The notes: generated by a model from the letters alone, not told the origin. Counted from the first letter of the stretch, positions 16,143 to 25,861 are shown. The stretch: DNA of 64,000 nt from Streptomyces sp. NBC_01314 (GCF_041435215.1 NZ_CP108394.1:6758001-6822000), one strand, 5' to 3'. Program-made: numbers and translations.

Positions 16143-17945
16143 GTGGATACTCAGGAAGAAGTGGCGAAGACGATGCTTATCGAAAGAGACGTGCCGATCG
16201 AGATGGACGATGGCATCGTTCTGCGAGCTGACGTCTTCCGTCCGAATGACGGCTCGGCACATCCCACGCTCATGACCTACGGGCCCTACGGGAAAGGTCT
16301 GGCGTTCGCCGACGGGTACCCGACGGCATGGAACAAGATGGCTGAGGAACATCCGGACACGGTGAGTGGGTCGACCAACGTCCACCAGTGCTGGGAGGTG
16401 GCGGACCCGGAGAAGTGGGTCCCCCATGGCTACGTCATCATTCGCGTGGACTCTCGTGGTGCCGGCCGGTCGCCCGGATTTCTGGATCCATTTTCCGCGC
16501 GAGAGACCGAGGACTTTCGCGAATGCATCGAATGGGCGGGCCGGCAGGCGTGGAGCAACGGCAAGGTCGGCCTGAACGGAATCTCGTATTACGGGATGAA
16601 CCAGTGGCGGGTGGCCGCGCTGAAGCCAGGGCCTCTCGCGGCGATCTGCGTATGGGAGGGCGCCTCCGACTTCTACAGAGAGGCTGCACGCCATGGCGGC
16701 GTTCTGAGCATGATGCTGCTGAACTGGTACGAGATGCAGGTGCTGTCGGTCCAGCACGGACGAGGGGAGGCGGGACCGCGGAGCGCCGCGACCGGTGAAC
16801 TGGTCTGCGGCGATCGAACGCTGAGTGAATCCGAACTCGCTGCGAACCGGGCTGACCTGTCGACGTTTCACCGCGACAACGAGTTCATCGACGCCTACCG
16901 TGAGCGACGCCAGGCTGATCTGTCCCAAGTCGATGTGCCGCTGTTGTCCGCCGGCAACTGGGGCGGGCAGGGACTGCACCTTCGCGGCAACATCGAAGGC
17001 TTTTGCAGGGCATCTTCGACGGAGAAATGGCTTGAGATCCATGACGGTGAACACTGGGTCGAGTTCTACACCGATTATGGCGTAGACCTCCAGCGCCGGT
17101 TCTTCGATCACTTCCTCAAGGGTGAAGACAACGGCTGGGATGAACAGCCCCGCATTCAGATGAAGGTGCGGCACGTCGATGGAACGACGGAGGTGCGACA
17201 CGAAGACGCATGGCCACTTCCCGGGACGACCTGGACCGATCTGCAACTGGACATCGACCGAATGCACCCTGGTGCCGCCACTGAATCGGTCGTTTCCTTC
17301 GACGTCAGTGGCGAGGGCGTCTCCTGGACCACCGAACCGATGGAGGAGACCACCGAGATCACGGGACCGGTCACCTGCCGGCTCTTCGTATCCACTACCT
17401 CTACGGACGCGGACATCTTCGCGGTGCTGCGCGCTTTTGACCCGGCTGGGAATGAGCATGTGTTTCAAGGTGCTATTGATCCCTTCAGTGCAGTGACGAA
17501 GGGTTGGTTGCGAATGTCGCACCGGGAGATCGATGAGCGTCTCAGTACGCCGTACCGGCCGTTCCATTCGCATGAGCGGGCATCCGAGGTCATTCCCTAC
17601 GAGATCTACCAACTCGATGTCGAACTGTGGCCCACCAGTGTGGTCCTACCGCCGGGCTGGCGCCTCAGCCTGACCCTGCGGGGCTCCGACTGGGTGTACG
17701 ACTCGGCGCCGGAGACTCGACTCTCGAACTTCAAGAACGCGATGCAGGGTTCGGGACCGTTCCTGCACGACGATCCGTCGGATCGTCCGGCGTCCGTCTT
17801 CAGCGGACGCACTTCGATTCATCTGGGGGGCGAACACAAATCCTTTCTACGCCTCCCGACAGTCCCGGCAACCAGGACCAGGACCAGGACCAGGACCGTA
17901 CCGTCGGCCGGTTCTGCCTCTGAAGGTCGACGAGAGAAGGAGTGA
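16143..17945 (+). CDS. CocE/NonD-family hydrolase
   Basis: A 600-residue serine hydrolase of the cocaine-esterase / X-Pro dipeptidyl-peptidase fold. An alpha/beta-hydrolase domain (~15-330) carries the nucleophile in GLNGISYYGMNQW and a candidate His in DGEHWVEFY. A C-terminal jelly-roll (~350-570) follows (SYPLFVST-like strand, PGWRLSLTLRGSDW). I chose the GTG at 16143, which has GGAGG five bases before it; the frame is open further up to 16029 without a ribosome site. The tail contains a run of alternating Thr-Arg encoded by (ACCAGG)4 at about 17870-17893. Its stop overlaps the next gene's ATG (TGATG). Ester or amide substrate unknown. Confidence 0.85.
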   Translation: MDTQEEVAKTMLIERDVPIEMDDGIVLRADVFRPNDGSAHPTLMTYGPYGKGLAFADGYPTAWNKMAEEHPDTVSGSTNVHQCWEVADPEKWVPHGYVIIRVDSRGAGRSPGFLDPFSARETEDFRECIEWAGRQAWSNGKVGLNGISYYGMNQWRVAALKPGPLAAICVWEGASDFYREAARHGGVLSMMLLNWYEMQVLSVQHGRGEAGPRSAATGELVCGDRTLSESELAANRADLSTFHRDNEFIDAYRERRQADLSQVDVPLLSAGNWGGQGLHLRGNIEGFCRASSTEKWLEIHDGEHWVEFYTDYGVDLQRRFFDHFLKGEDNGWDEQPRIQMKVRHVDGTTEVRHEDAWPLPGTTWTDLQLDIDRMHPGAATESVVSFDVSGEGVSWTTEPMEETTEITGPVTCRLFVSTTSTDADIFAVLRAFDPAGNEHVFQGAIDPFSAVTKGWLRMSHREIDERLSTPYRPFHSHERASEVIPYEIYQLDVELWPTSVVLPPGWRLSLTLRGSDWVYDSAPETRLSNFKNAMQGSGPFLHDDPSDRPASVFSGRTSIHLGGEHKSFLRLPTVPATRTRTRTRTVPSAGSASEGRREKE

Positions 17946-18976
17946 TGAAGATCAGAGCCGCAGGTTACGCAGCCACAGGAGGTCACGACGTGCTCCGCAT
18001 TGTCGACCTCCCCATGCGCGATCCGGGCGCGGGCGAGGTTCGGGTGAAAATCCAGTACTCAGGCGTCAACCCGACCGACTGGAAGACCCGCATCGGCGGC
18101 ATCCACATGCCGATCCCCGACGGGCAGGTTCAGGTTCCGCACCTCGACGGCTCCGGGATCGTGGACGCCGTCGGCCCGGGGGTCGAGGGCCTCGTGCCGG
18201 GGGACAGGGTGTGGTTGTGGCTCGTCGCCTTCAAGCGCTTGGAGGGGACCGCGCAGGAGTACGCCACCGTTCCGGTCCGACTGGTCCGCCCGCTGCCCGA
18301 CACGGCCTCTCTGGAGTTGGGCGCCAGCCTCGGGGTCCCTTTCATCACCGCTCATCACGCGCTGACGCTCCGTGCCGGAGGTCCGGCCCAGCTCGCGCCG
18401 GGGGTGCTCGCAGGGGTCACCGTGCTGGTCGCGGGAGGAGCCGGCGCCGTCGGCAATGCCGCGATCCAGCTGGCGACGTGGGCCGGTGCGACCGTGATCA
18501 CGACTGTCAGCAGCGAAGCCAAGGCCCGCCTCGCGAAGGCCGCCGGCGCCGCGATGGTGGTGAACTACCGCACGCAGGACGCCGCCGCCGAGATACGGCG
18601 ACTCGCGCCGGGCGGGGTGGACATCGTCGTTGAGGTCTCGCCGTCCACCAACGTCGGCCTGGACCTCGCTGTCCTCGCGCCGCACGGGCTGATCGTCGTC
18701 TACGCCAACAACGGCGGCGACGACGTCACCATGCCGGTCCGATCCCAGATGACTCTGAGCGTCACCTGGCATTTCGTGCTGCTGTACAAGATGACCGACG
18801 CCGTTCTCGACAACGCCGTCGCGTCCATCGACAGGGCCCTGGCAGCCGGGGTGATCGGCGTGGGTGAAGACAGAGGGTTGCCCGTTCACCACTATCCGCT
18901 GGAGCGAATCGCGGATGCCCACAGGGCGGTGGAGTCCGGAACCGTCGGAAAAGTTCTCCTTGACCTGTCCGCATGA
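17945..18976 (+). CDS. Zinc-free MDR / quinone-oxidoreductase-type NADPH reductase
   Basis: A 343-residue medium-chain dehydrogenase/reductase. The N-terminal GroES-like domain (VRVKIQYSGVNPTDWKTRIG) lacks the structural-zinc Cys cluster. The Rossmann domain carries the nucleotide motif VLVAGGAGAVGNAAIQLA, as in quinone oxidoreductases. It is translationally coupled to the CocE/NonD gene. A GTG one codon earlier (17942) is an alternative start; AAGGAG is very close to both. It may reduce an enone or quinone formed in the same pathway, which is inference. Confidence 0.82.
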   Translation: MKIRAAGYAATGGHDVLRIVDLPMRDPGAGEVRVKIQYSGVNPTDWKTRIGGIHMPIPDGQVQVPHLDGSGIVDAVGPGVEGLVPGDRVWLWLVAFKRLEGTAQEYATVPVRLVRPLPDTASLELGASLGVPFITAHHALTLRAGGPAQLAPGVLAGVTVLVAGGAGAVGNAAIQLATWAGATVITTVSSEAKARLAKAAGAAMVVNYRTQDAAAEIRRLAPGGVDIVVEVSPSTNVGLDLAVLAPHGLIVVYANNGGDDVTMPVRSQMTLSVTWHFVLLYKMTDAVLDNAVASIDRALAAGVIGVGEDRGLPVHHYPLERIADAHRAVESGTVGKVLLDLSA

Positions 18977-19075
18977 CGTCCCTACCCGAAACCGGCTGGG
19001 ACCGCCCGCCCAACACATCAACACATCGGCGCTCGCACGAGCGGCCGTCAATCGCGATACCGGAGGTATGAGGAA

Positions 19076-20032
19076 ATGAGTCTGAAGAACCAGGATGTGG
19101 CCGCGGCGACGTCGGTGAAGGAAGACATCGAGTTTCGCGCCGACAGCGGGGTCATACTGCGTGGCTGGGTGATGACCCCGGACTCCGAGGGGCCGCATCC
19201 CACCATCGTGATGACCCCTGGATTCTCCTCGTCGATCACCCGCCTCGAAACTGTCGCTGACGCCTTCGTCGCTCGGGGGTTCGGAGTCCTGCTGTACGAC
19301 CAGCGGACGTGCGGCAGCAGCGATGGGGAGCCGCGCCAGGACGTCGATCCTGTCGCCCAGGACCGGGACATGCAGATGGCCCTGTCCTTCGTGGAGCAAC
19401 ACCCGGCGCTCGACAGCGACCGCATCGGCCTGTGGGGCTCCAGCTACAGCGGGGCGAACGTGCTCGTCGTGGCCGCCATGGACCGCCGGGTGAAAGCCGT
19501 CGTCAGCCAGGTGCCCTTCATCTCCGGGTACGACCAATTCGTACTGGGAAACGGCCAGGGCGCGCTCGCCGCGATCGACGACAACATGGACAAGGACAGG
19601 CAGGGAAGGCTCAAGGGCGAGGAGCCCGGCCGTATCCAGCTGGTGCGGATGCCGACCGATCCGGCTGACCAAGCCGTCCTCTTCGAGGACCAGGCGGACT
19701 ACGAGTACCTCGTGGGTGGTCCCCAGGGCCCCGCCGAGGGATGGATCAACAGCGTGACCATCCGCTCGACCGGACGGGCGCTGGCATACGACGTGCGTCC
19801 GTTCATGCGCCGCATCAGCCCGACCCCTCTGATGATGGTCGTCGCCGGCGACGACCAGACCACTCCGCCCTCGCTCGCTCTGGAAGCCTACGACGCTGCG
19901 CTTGAGCCCAAGGAGCTCATGATGATCTCCGGGGGACACTACGGCGTGTACTGGCCTCACCTTTCCCGGGATCTTGTCACCGACGCCGCAGCCCGTTGGT
20001 TCGAGACCCATCTGGGCAAGGGCACGCATTGA
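19076..20032 (+). CDS. Alpha/beta hydrolase (dienelactone-hydrolase/peptidase S15-like)
   Basis: A 318-residue alpha/beta hydrolase. The nucleophile elbow is LWGSSYSGANV, the acid Asp is probably in VVAGDDQTTPP, and the His in ISGGHYGVYW. The oxyanion region reads MTPGFSSSITR. The ATG at 19076 has GGAGG nine bases upstream, and GAGGAA is directly in front. It lies 99 bp after the MDR reductase on the same strand, so it is probably part of the same catabolic set as the CocE/NonD hydrolase. Substrate unknown. Confidence 0.82.
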   Translation: MSLKNQDVAAATSVKEDIEFRADSGVILRGWVMTPDSEGPHPTIVMTPGFSSSITRLETVADAFVARGFGVLLYDQRTCGSSDGEPRQDVDPVAQDRDMQMALSFVEQHPALDSDRIGLWGSSYSGANVLVVAAMDRRVKAVVSQVPFISGYDQFVLGNGQGALAAIDDNMDKDRQGRLKGEEPGRIQLVRMPTDPADQAVLFEDQADYEYLVGGPQGPAEGWINSVTIRSTGRALAYDVRPFMRRISPTPLMMVVAGDDQTTPPSLALEAYDAALEPKELMMISGGHYGVYWPHLSRDLVTDAAARWFETHLGKGTH

Positions 20033-20462
20033 TTGATGGTGCGGCGGAGACCGGCCGGCGAAGTCGCCCGGAGGTTCGGGGGCGGCCTCGCCGGCACCAT
20101 CGGGGTCGGAAGGCGACGCCGGAGCTCGGTGCGTGACGCGGCAGCTCACGAGCTCGTCGCCGAGCGCACCGGCACCGGCACAGACCCCGAACGCCGAACG
20201 CCGAACGCGACACGGCTTCGCGTCTGCGGCCCGACGCGGAATCCGTCGCGCTGCGGATGGCCGTCGGGATGTGGGCGACGGGTGATACTGACGTCTCGCT
20301 GCCCGATCTGATCCGCGAGAGTCCCACGCAGCTGCGCGTCGGCCTTACCCCATCGGCTCCGTCGCACTGGCTGTATGACCGTCCCCGCTCTCGTCGCCGA
20401 CCATCCGCCGGGTGGCCAGACGATTCTGTACACCCTCGATGAGGGGAAAGAGCGAGGATCCG
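20033..20462. other. 430-bp gap without a supported gene
   Basis: The stretch between the two alpha/beta hydrolase genes holds only short open frames with arginine-rich, composition-driven translations. There is a weak tandem GAACGCC pattern near 20190-20210. I see no promoter, hairpin or gene fragment that I can support. Confidence 0.5.
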
Positions 20463-21383
20463 ATGAGTGCCTTCCACCCCGATCTCAAGCGAGGTCGCTT
20501 CATCCCCAAGGTGTCCTTCGGGCGTCTGTCGTCGCGCATCCTGCGGAGCGTGAAGTGGCGCTCGACCGATCCAGGGCCGGACGTCACGGTCCAGGAGATG
20601 ACCGTGCCCGGGCCGAAGGGCGCGCCGCCCGTCTCGCTGCGCGTCTTCCAGCCCACCGGCCTGAAGGCAGCGGCTCCGGCGTTGCTCTGGGTACACGGAG
20701 GCGGGCTGATCTTCGGCGCTCCCGAGCAGGACGACCGTACGAACATCGCCTTCGTCCGCGAGCTCGGCATCACCGTCGCCGCGGTTCGTTATCGACTGGG
20801 GCCGGACCATCCCGCGCCGGCCGCGGTCGAGGACGCCTATGCCGGGCTGCGTGGCCTGGTCGAGCGCGCGGGTGACCTGCACATCGACATCGACCGCATC
20901 GCGATCGGCGGTGCCAGCGCAGGCGGCGGACTCGCCGCGGCCCTCGCCCTGCTCGCCCATGACCGGGGCGAGATCCGGCCGGCGTTCCAACTGCTCCTCT
21001 ACCCCATGCTGGACGACCGCACGACGACGAGAACCGACCTGGACTCCCGCAAGGTGCGCGTCTGGACGCCCAAGAGCAACCGGTACGGCTGGTCGTCCTA
21101 CCTCGGCGACGCCGTCGCGGGCCCGGATGTCTCCCCGTACGCGGCCGCGGCCCGCCGCGAGGATCTCACCGGTCTTCCTCCGGCCTGGATCGGCGTCGGC
21201 ACCCTCGATCTCTTCCACGACGAAGACGTCGAGTACGCGCGCCGGCTGCGTGACAGCGGCGTCCCCTGCGACCTCGACATCGTCCCCGGCGCTTTCCACG
21301 GCTTCGACGCGGTGTTCCCCAAGGCCGAGGTCTCGCGGGATTTCTGGCGCCGACAGGCACGGGCGCTGGAGGGCGCACTGTGA
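20463..21383 (+). CDS. HSL-family alpha/beta hydrolase (esterase)
   Basis: A 306-residue esterase of the hormone-sensitive-lipase family. It has the oxyanion motif HGGGLIFG (~75), the nucleophile elbow GGASAGGGLA (~158), the Asp in VGTLDLFHDE and the His in PGAFHGFDAV. The start at 20463 has GAGGA five to six bases upstream; the frame is open back to 20412 without support. It probably acts on a small acyl ester in the cytoplasm. It stands alone between a 430-bp gap and a 295-bp gap before the convergent LuxR gene. Confidence 0.87.
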   Translation: MSAFHPDLKRGRFIPKVSFGRLSSRILRSVKWRSTDPGPDVTVQEMTVPGPKGAPPVSLRVFQPTGLKAAAPALLWVHGGGLIFGAPEQDDRTNIAFVRELGITVAAVRYRLGPDHPAPAAVEDAYAGLRGLVERAGDLHIDIDRIAIGGASAGGGLAAALALLAHDRGEIRPAFQLLLYPMLDDRTTTRTDLDSRKVRVWTPKSNRYGWSSYLGDAVAGPDVSPYAAAARREDLTGLPPAWIGVGTLDLFHDEDVEYARRLRDSGVPCDLDIVPGAFHGFDAVFPKAEVSRDFWRRQARALEGAL

Positions 21384-21678
21384 GACCGCCCCACATCCAT
21401 GACCGAGAGTGAAGGCCAATCGACATACAGATCGCGCACCATCGCGAGGCCGTCGGTACGGTGCCATGACGCTCAACCGTGGTGCCACTTCTGGCCTGAC
21501 GCGGGCCCAGCAGGCATTTGGCGGTGGTGCCCAAGAAGGTGCGGCCGCCACCGGCCGGGGCATCACCGCGTCGTCGGGGTGTCACGGCATCGTGGGGCAC
21601 CCCGGGTGTGAATGACGACGAGCACTACCCGGCGCCGGGCGTCAGCGGGCCGCCCGGTCCATCCCCGAAGGCGGCCGG

Positions 21679-24450
21679 TCACCCCGTCAGATGCAGCCCG
21701 TCCCCGAAGTCGATGCGCGCGAGGTCGGCGCGGGAGACGATCCCGAGCTTGGGGAACACGTTGGCCAGGTGATGACCCACCGTACGAGGACTGATCAGCA
21801 GCTGTGCCCCGATCTCCCGGTTGGTGAGCCCCTGCGCGGCCAGCCGTGCGACTCTCAACTCCTGCGACGTGAGGATGGCTGCGGTGTCCCCGGCCGATGC
21901 GGAGTCGCGGCGCGGTTGCTGCCCGGTCAGCTCCTGTTCGGCCCGGGTGCGGGCGAGCAGGGGCGCCGCGCCCAGGCGCCGGAAGATCTCCGCGGCTTCG
22001 GCCAGCTGCACCCGGGCGTCGGTACGGCGGCCGGCCCGACGCAGCCACTCGCCGTACAGCATGCGCGTGCGGGCGTAGTTGAAGGGCCGAGACGCGGCTC
22101 CGGGGACCTCCAGCGCAAGCCGGAACTGCTTCTCCGCATCCGTCCCCGACGCCAGCAGGGCATGGACCAGGTGCGTCGCGGAGATCGCCCACGCCGCCTC
22201 GGTCCGTTCGGCCCACCGCCGCAGCAGCCGCGCCTGTTCCTCGGCCGTCTCCCGCTGTCCGGCCTGGAGGGCGGCCTCGGCGGTGTCCGGCGCGGCGAGC
22301 ACGGCGACGGTGGCGTTCGCCGCGTGGTGCCCGTGCTCGCTCAGCCGGACCAGGCGGTCCAGCGCATCCTCGGCCCGGCCGGCGAAGAGCGCCGACATGC
22401 CGAGGTTCCACTCCGCGCCGGCGCTGAAGGCGCGCATCCCACGCGGCACCCATACCTCGAAGAACCGGGCGGCGATGTCTGCGGCGGTCTGCTCATCGCC
22501 TCGCGCGGCCGCGAGCCATCCGAGACTGGAGCGGCACTGCGCCGCCAGGAGGTCGTCGCCGGTCCCCTCGGCCACTTGGATCCCTTCAAGGGCGTTCGCC
22601 GTGGCCGAGGTCCAGGAGCCTTGCGCGATGTCGAGCGCCACGGTCTGGGCCAGCGCCTGGGTCAGGGCGGTGACCTGGTCCGTGTGGCGCAGCATGTCGG
22701 TCTCGCGGCGGAGCGCCTCCTGCAGGGCGGACTCGATGCCCCAGGCCACCGCCAGCGGTGCCGGTGGCATCAGGAGCCAGGAACTGCCGCTGAGCCGGGT
22801 GAGGATGTCAGCGCCGGGGGCCACGATCCGGTCGTGGTCATCGGCGCCGCCGCCCCGGTCCTCCGTCCACCAGGCGCGCAGCAGCGGCAGCAGATCGGCG
22901 TTGGGGAAGTTCTCTTGCGGGAGGCGCCGTTCGAGCCGCTGGAGTGCCTCGCGCTGCAGTGCGCCGTGCCCGGCCGCCCATGCCGCCCGCAGTGCCATGC
23001 TGCCGAGTTTGAACGCCTGTCCGGGATCGGCCACCCGTTCCATGTCCCGGGTCAGTTGCCGGCAGGCGGTTTCCAGATTGCCGTGCGCGAACTCGATCAG
23101 CCCGCGCAGCCCCTTGCTGAGGTCCGCGACCGTGGACGGGGAGGAAAACCCTTCGGCCCGCTCCAGCATTGCCCGCGCCACGTCGACGTGGCCTGCCTCC
23201 CAGGCCGCCTGAGCCCCGTGAGCCAGTCGTCTGGCCGCGTCGTCCGTGGAGGGGGACAGCTTCGCCGCACGCCGCAGGGCACGGGCCGCCGTGGCGCAGC
23301 CACCGCGCGCCCAGGACCGGTGGGCCGACTCTTCCAGCAGCCGGGCCACCTCCTCGTCGGGTCGGCCCGCGGCTTCCACGGCTGCGGCGAGGTGCCAGGG
23401 GCGCAGCTCGTCGGCGTTCTCACCGGTCAGTGCGCGGGCGAGCGCATGATGAACGGCCTGACGGTCCGCGGGCGGCGCCTCCTCGTAGACCACCGCCTCC
23501 ATCAGCTGGTGGCGGAAGCGGATCCGCCCGTCCGAGCGCGTGGTGAGCAGGTCCGAGTGCAGCGCCTCGTCCCACGCGCGTGCGTCGAGGCCGAGGACGC
23601 CACCGGCCTGGCGCACGCTGTTGCCATCGCCTCGGTCCTCGGCGGCGGTGAGAAGGAGCGCGGTGCGGGCAGGCGCGGACAGCCTCTCGATCCGGGTGCG
23701 GAAGGCACGGCGCAGGCGTGGCCCGAGGGCGATCCGCTCATCGGCCAGAGGGCGCGTCGAGAGGTCGCCGGCCACCACGGACGTGGTCAACTCCTGGAGC
23801 GCGAGGGGATTTCCGGCCGCCGCGCGGATCGTACGGCGGATCACCGCCTCGTCCGCGTGGGGAGCGACGGCACGGGCGAGGAGCCGGGCGTTGCTGTCGT
23901 CCAGCTCCCGCACCTCCATGGCCGCCAGCTTCTCCCAGTGACCCTCGACAGGATCGTCGTGTCCGGTGAGGAGCATGACCACGGGCTCGCTGCGCAGCCG
24001 ACGCGCGACGAAGGCCAGGCACCGTGCGGACGGCTCATCGAGCCACTGAGCGTCGTCGGCGACGATGAGCACCGGCCGTTCCCGGGCCAGCTCCCCGACG
24101 AGCGTCAGCACGGCCACACCGATCAGAAACCGGTCCGCCACGTCGCCGCTCATCCCGAGCGCCCCGTTCAGGGCCTTGGCCTGCGGCTCCGGGAGTGCGC
24201 TGATCCGCTCCGTCACCGGCCACAGCAATTCGTGCAGCGCGGCGAACGTCAGCCCCGACTCCAGGCGAGTGCCCCCGCACCGCAAGACGGTGAAGTCCAC
24301 GGCGGCTGACTCGGCCACGTATTCGAGGAGGGCGGTCTTACCGATGCCGGGTTCACCCCACAACATCATGGTCGCTCCGGATCCCTGACGGGCACCGTCA
24401 AGGATCCGGTCGAGGGCTGCCTGCTCCTGGCGCCGTCCGTACAGGTCCAT
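21679..24450 (-). CDS. Large LuxR-family (LAL) ATP-binding transcriptional regulator
   Basis: A 923-residue regulator of the MalT/LAL type. The N-terminal AAA/NACHT-like ATPase (~1-330) has Walker A WGEPGIGKTALL and Walker B VLIVADDAQWLD. A long alpha-helical, TPR-like middle (~350-830) follows. The C-terminal LuxR HTH (~855-915) contains SQELRVARLAAQGLTNREIG and SPRTVGHHLANVFPKLG. LAL proteins usually act as activators that bind ATP and an inducer. It is convergent with the HSL esterase and divergent from the SDR gene over 575 bp. Its target is not obvious; the flanking hydrolase or SDR genes are candidates. Confidence 0.9.
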   Translation of the reverse strand: MDLYGRRQEQAALDRILDGARQGSGATMMLWGEPGIGKTALLEYVAESAAVDFTVLRCGGTRLESGLTFAALHELLWPVTERISALPEPQAKALNGALGMSGDVADRFLIGVAVLTLVGELARERPVLIVADDAQWLDEPSARCLAFVARRLRSEPVVMLLTGHDDPVEGHWEKLAAMEVRELDDSNARLLARAVAPHADEAVIRRTIRAAAGNPLALQELTTSVVAGDLSTRPLADERIALGPRLRRAFRTRIERLSAPARTALLLTAAEDRGDGNSVRQAGGVLGLDARAWDEALHSDLLTTRSDGRIRFRHQLMEAVVYEEAPPADRQAVHHALARALTGENADELRPWHLAAAVEAAGRPDEEVARLLEESAHRSWARGGCATAARALRRAAKLSPSTDDAARRLAHGAQAAWEAGHVDVARAMLERAEGFSSPSTVADLSKGLRGLIEFAHGNLETACRQLTRDMERVADPGQAFKLGSMALRAAWAAGHGALQREALQRLERRLPQENFPNADLLPLLRAWWTEDRGGGADDHDRIVAPGADILTRLSGSSWLLMPPAPLAVAWGIESALQEALRRETDMLRHTDQVTALTQALAQTVALDIAQGSWTSATANALEGIQVAEGTGDDLLAAQCRSSLGWLAAARGDEQTAADIAARFFEVWVPRGMRAFSAGAEWNLGMSALFAGRAEDALDRLVRLSEHGHHAANATVAVLAAPDTAEAALQAGQRETAEEQARLLRRWAERTEAAWAISATHLVHALLASGTDAEKQFRLALEVPGAASRPFNYARTRMLYGEWLRRAGRRTDARVQLAEAAEIFRRLGAAPLLARTRAEQELTGQQPRRDSASAGDTAAILTSQELRVARLAAQGLTNREIGAQLLISPRTVGHHLANVFPKLGIVSRADLARIDFGDGLHLTG

Positions 24451-25026
24451 TTGCTTGAAAGCTTAAAGGGCTGCGATTGCACAAAGCCACTACCGGCCAC
24501 CCGAGTTCAACGACACCAGACCAAATCTTGACGGACACGGTGACGGACACGGTGACGGATCCGTTTTCCTCGCTTCCTCCGTAGCGTCGGGCGCGATCAA
24601 CGCACTCGCGCCCCACCGCAGGAGAAAGACATGGCGACGGCGATCCGAGGTCGGGAGCGTCGGCAGGCGAGTGGCCCAGCCCGTTGTGCCGGGCGCGCGA
24701 TCGCCGCAGCGGCCACAGACCCGAAACCGAGGCTGCGCTCCACCGCCGTCCCGACCGTCGGCCGCGTCAGCAGGTTATGCCGACCGAGGCCGCCGTCGAC
24801 GCGTGCGGCGGGTGATGTGAGGACTGGCGGTGGCGGTCCCCCCACGACGACGCCGTCGCGGTCGGTCCCCGCTCGTCGTCCGCTCGTGGTCTTTCCCGTT
24901 CCGCACCCCGGGTTTCCCGGATCTTTGCCAGATCGCCGGACGTGACCACTTGCCATCGACCGACGACCATCATATGGTCGTACGAACGTAAGGCATACGA
25001 ACGTAATGCAAACCAAGGAGTACGTG
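24451..25026. promoter_or_regulatory. LAL / SDR intergenic region with tandem repeats and operator-like dyads
   Basis: The 576-bp region contains 12-base tandem units (GGTGACGGACAC type, 24530-24560). A 15-bp dyad GACCATCATATGGTC lies at 24965-24979. Two identical 11-base direct repeats, TACGAACGTAA (24981-24991 and 24996-25006), lie 15 bp apart. The dyad and repeats are only 20-60 bases before the SDR start, so they look like repressor sites over its promoter. An open frame at 24631-24945 with a good ribosome site has an implausible translation and is not called. Confidence 0.5.
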
Positions 25027-25842
25027 ATGGCGTCAACCCGGCCGGTAGCACTCGTGACAGGGGCCACATCGGGGATCGGCAAGGAGACGGCCCACGCCTT
25101 CGCCGCCGCGGGTTACGAGGTGGTCGGCACCGGCCGGAAGGCCTCCGGGCTCACCCCGCCCGCCGGTGTCACGTACCTCGATCTCGACGTGGGCAACGAC
25201 GACTCGGCCACCGCCGCGGTCGCAGAGGTGATCGACCGGTTCGGACGCATCGACGTCCTGGTCAACAACGCGGGCCTCGGCTCGGCGGGCGCCGTCGAGG
25301 AGAACTCCGTCGCCCAGGCCCAGAACGTCCTGAACATCAACGTCGTCGGTGTCATCCGCATGACCAAGGCCGTCCTGCCGCACATGCGCGCTCAGGGAGG
25401 CGGACGCGTCATCAACATCTCGTCCGTCCTCGGGGTCGCCCCCCAGCCCTTCATGGCCCTCTACGTCGCGGCGAAGCACGCCATCGAGGGCTACTCCGAG
25501 TCGCTGGACCACGAGGTCCGCGAGCACGGCGTCCGGGTCCTCCTCGTCCAGCCCGCCTACACCAAGACCAGCTTCGACACCAACGCCGCGCAGCCCGACA
25601 CCCCGCTGCCGCTGTACGCGGAGCGGCGGCGCATCTTCGACGAGGTCATGGCGGAGGCGATGGAGGCCGGCGACGACCCCGCCGTCGTCGCCAAGGTGAT
25701 CGTCACCGCGGCCACCGACAAGAAGCCGAAGCTGCGCTACGCCGCCGGCCCGCTGGCCTCACGCGTCACCACCGCGCGCCGCCTCGTCCCCGCCGGAGCG
25801 TTCGACAAGCAGATCCGCAAGAGCAACCGCCTGCCCGGCTGA
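25027..25842 (+). CDS. Short-chain dehydrogenase/reductase (classical SDR)
   Basis: A 271-residue SDR. Motifs are in standard positions: cofactor TGATSGIG (~12-19), NNAG (~85), the catalytic Ser in INISSVLG, and Tyr-x-x-x-Lys as YVAAKHAIEGYSES. The Arg in VGTGRKA suggests a preference for NADP(H). AAGGAG is six bases before the ATG at 25027; an upstream ATG at 25006 lies inside the operator repeats and is unlikely. The substrate is unknown. The gene begins a co-directional set with a secreted propeller protein and a TetR regulator. Confidence 0.9.
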   Translation: MASTRPVALVTGATSGIGKETAHAFAAAGYEVVGTGRKASGLTPPAGVTYLDLDVGNDDSATAAVAEVIDRFGRIDVLVNNAGLGSAGAVEENSVAQAQNVLNINVVGVIRMTKAVLPHMRAQGGGRVINISSVLGVAPQPFMALYVAAKHAIEGYSESLDHEVREHGVRVLLVQPAYTKTSFDTNAAQPDTPLPLYAERRRIFDEVMAEAMEAGDDPAVVAKVIVTAATDKKPKLRYAAGPLASRVTTARRLVPAGAFDKQIRKSNRLPG

Positions 25843-25861
25843 CATCCCGGCGGGCCGCACG

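Noticed and set aside
17870..17893. (ACCAGG)4 array in the CocE/NonD tail as a regulatory repeat
   Set aside because: It is in frame within the coding sequence and encodes Thr-Arg repeats, so slippage in a disordered tail is enough to explain it.
24631..24945. 104-codon open frame with a strong ribosome site (CAGGAGAAAGACATG)
   Set aside because: The translation is Arg/Pro/Ala-rich with no fold pattern, and the opposite strand and other frames are equally open. It is more likely a leader left by a lost gene.
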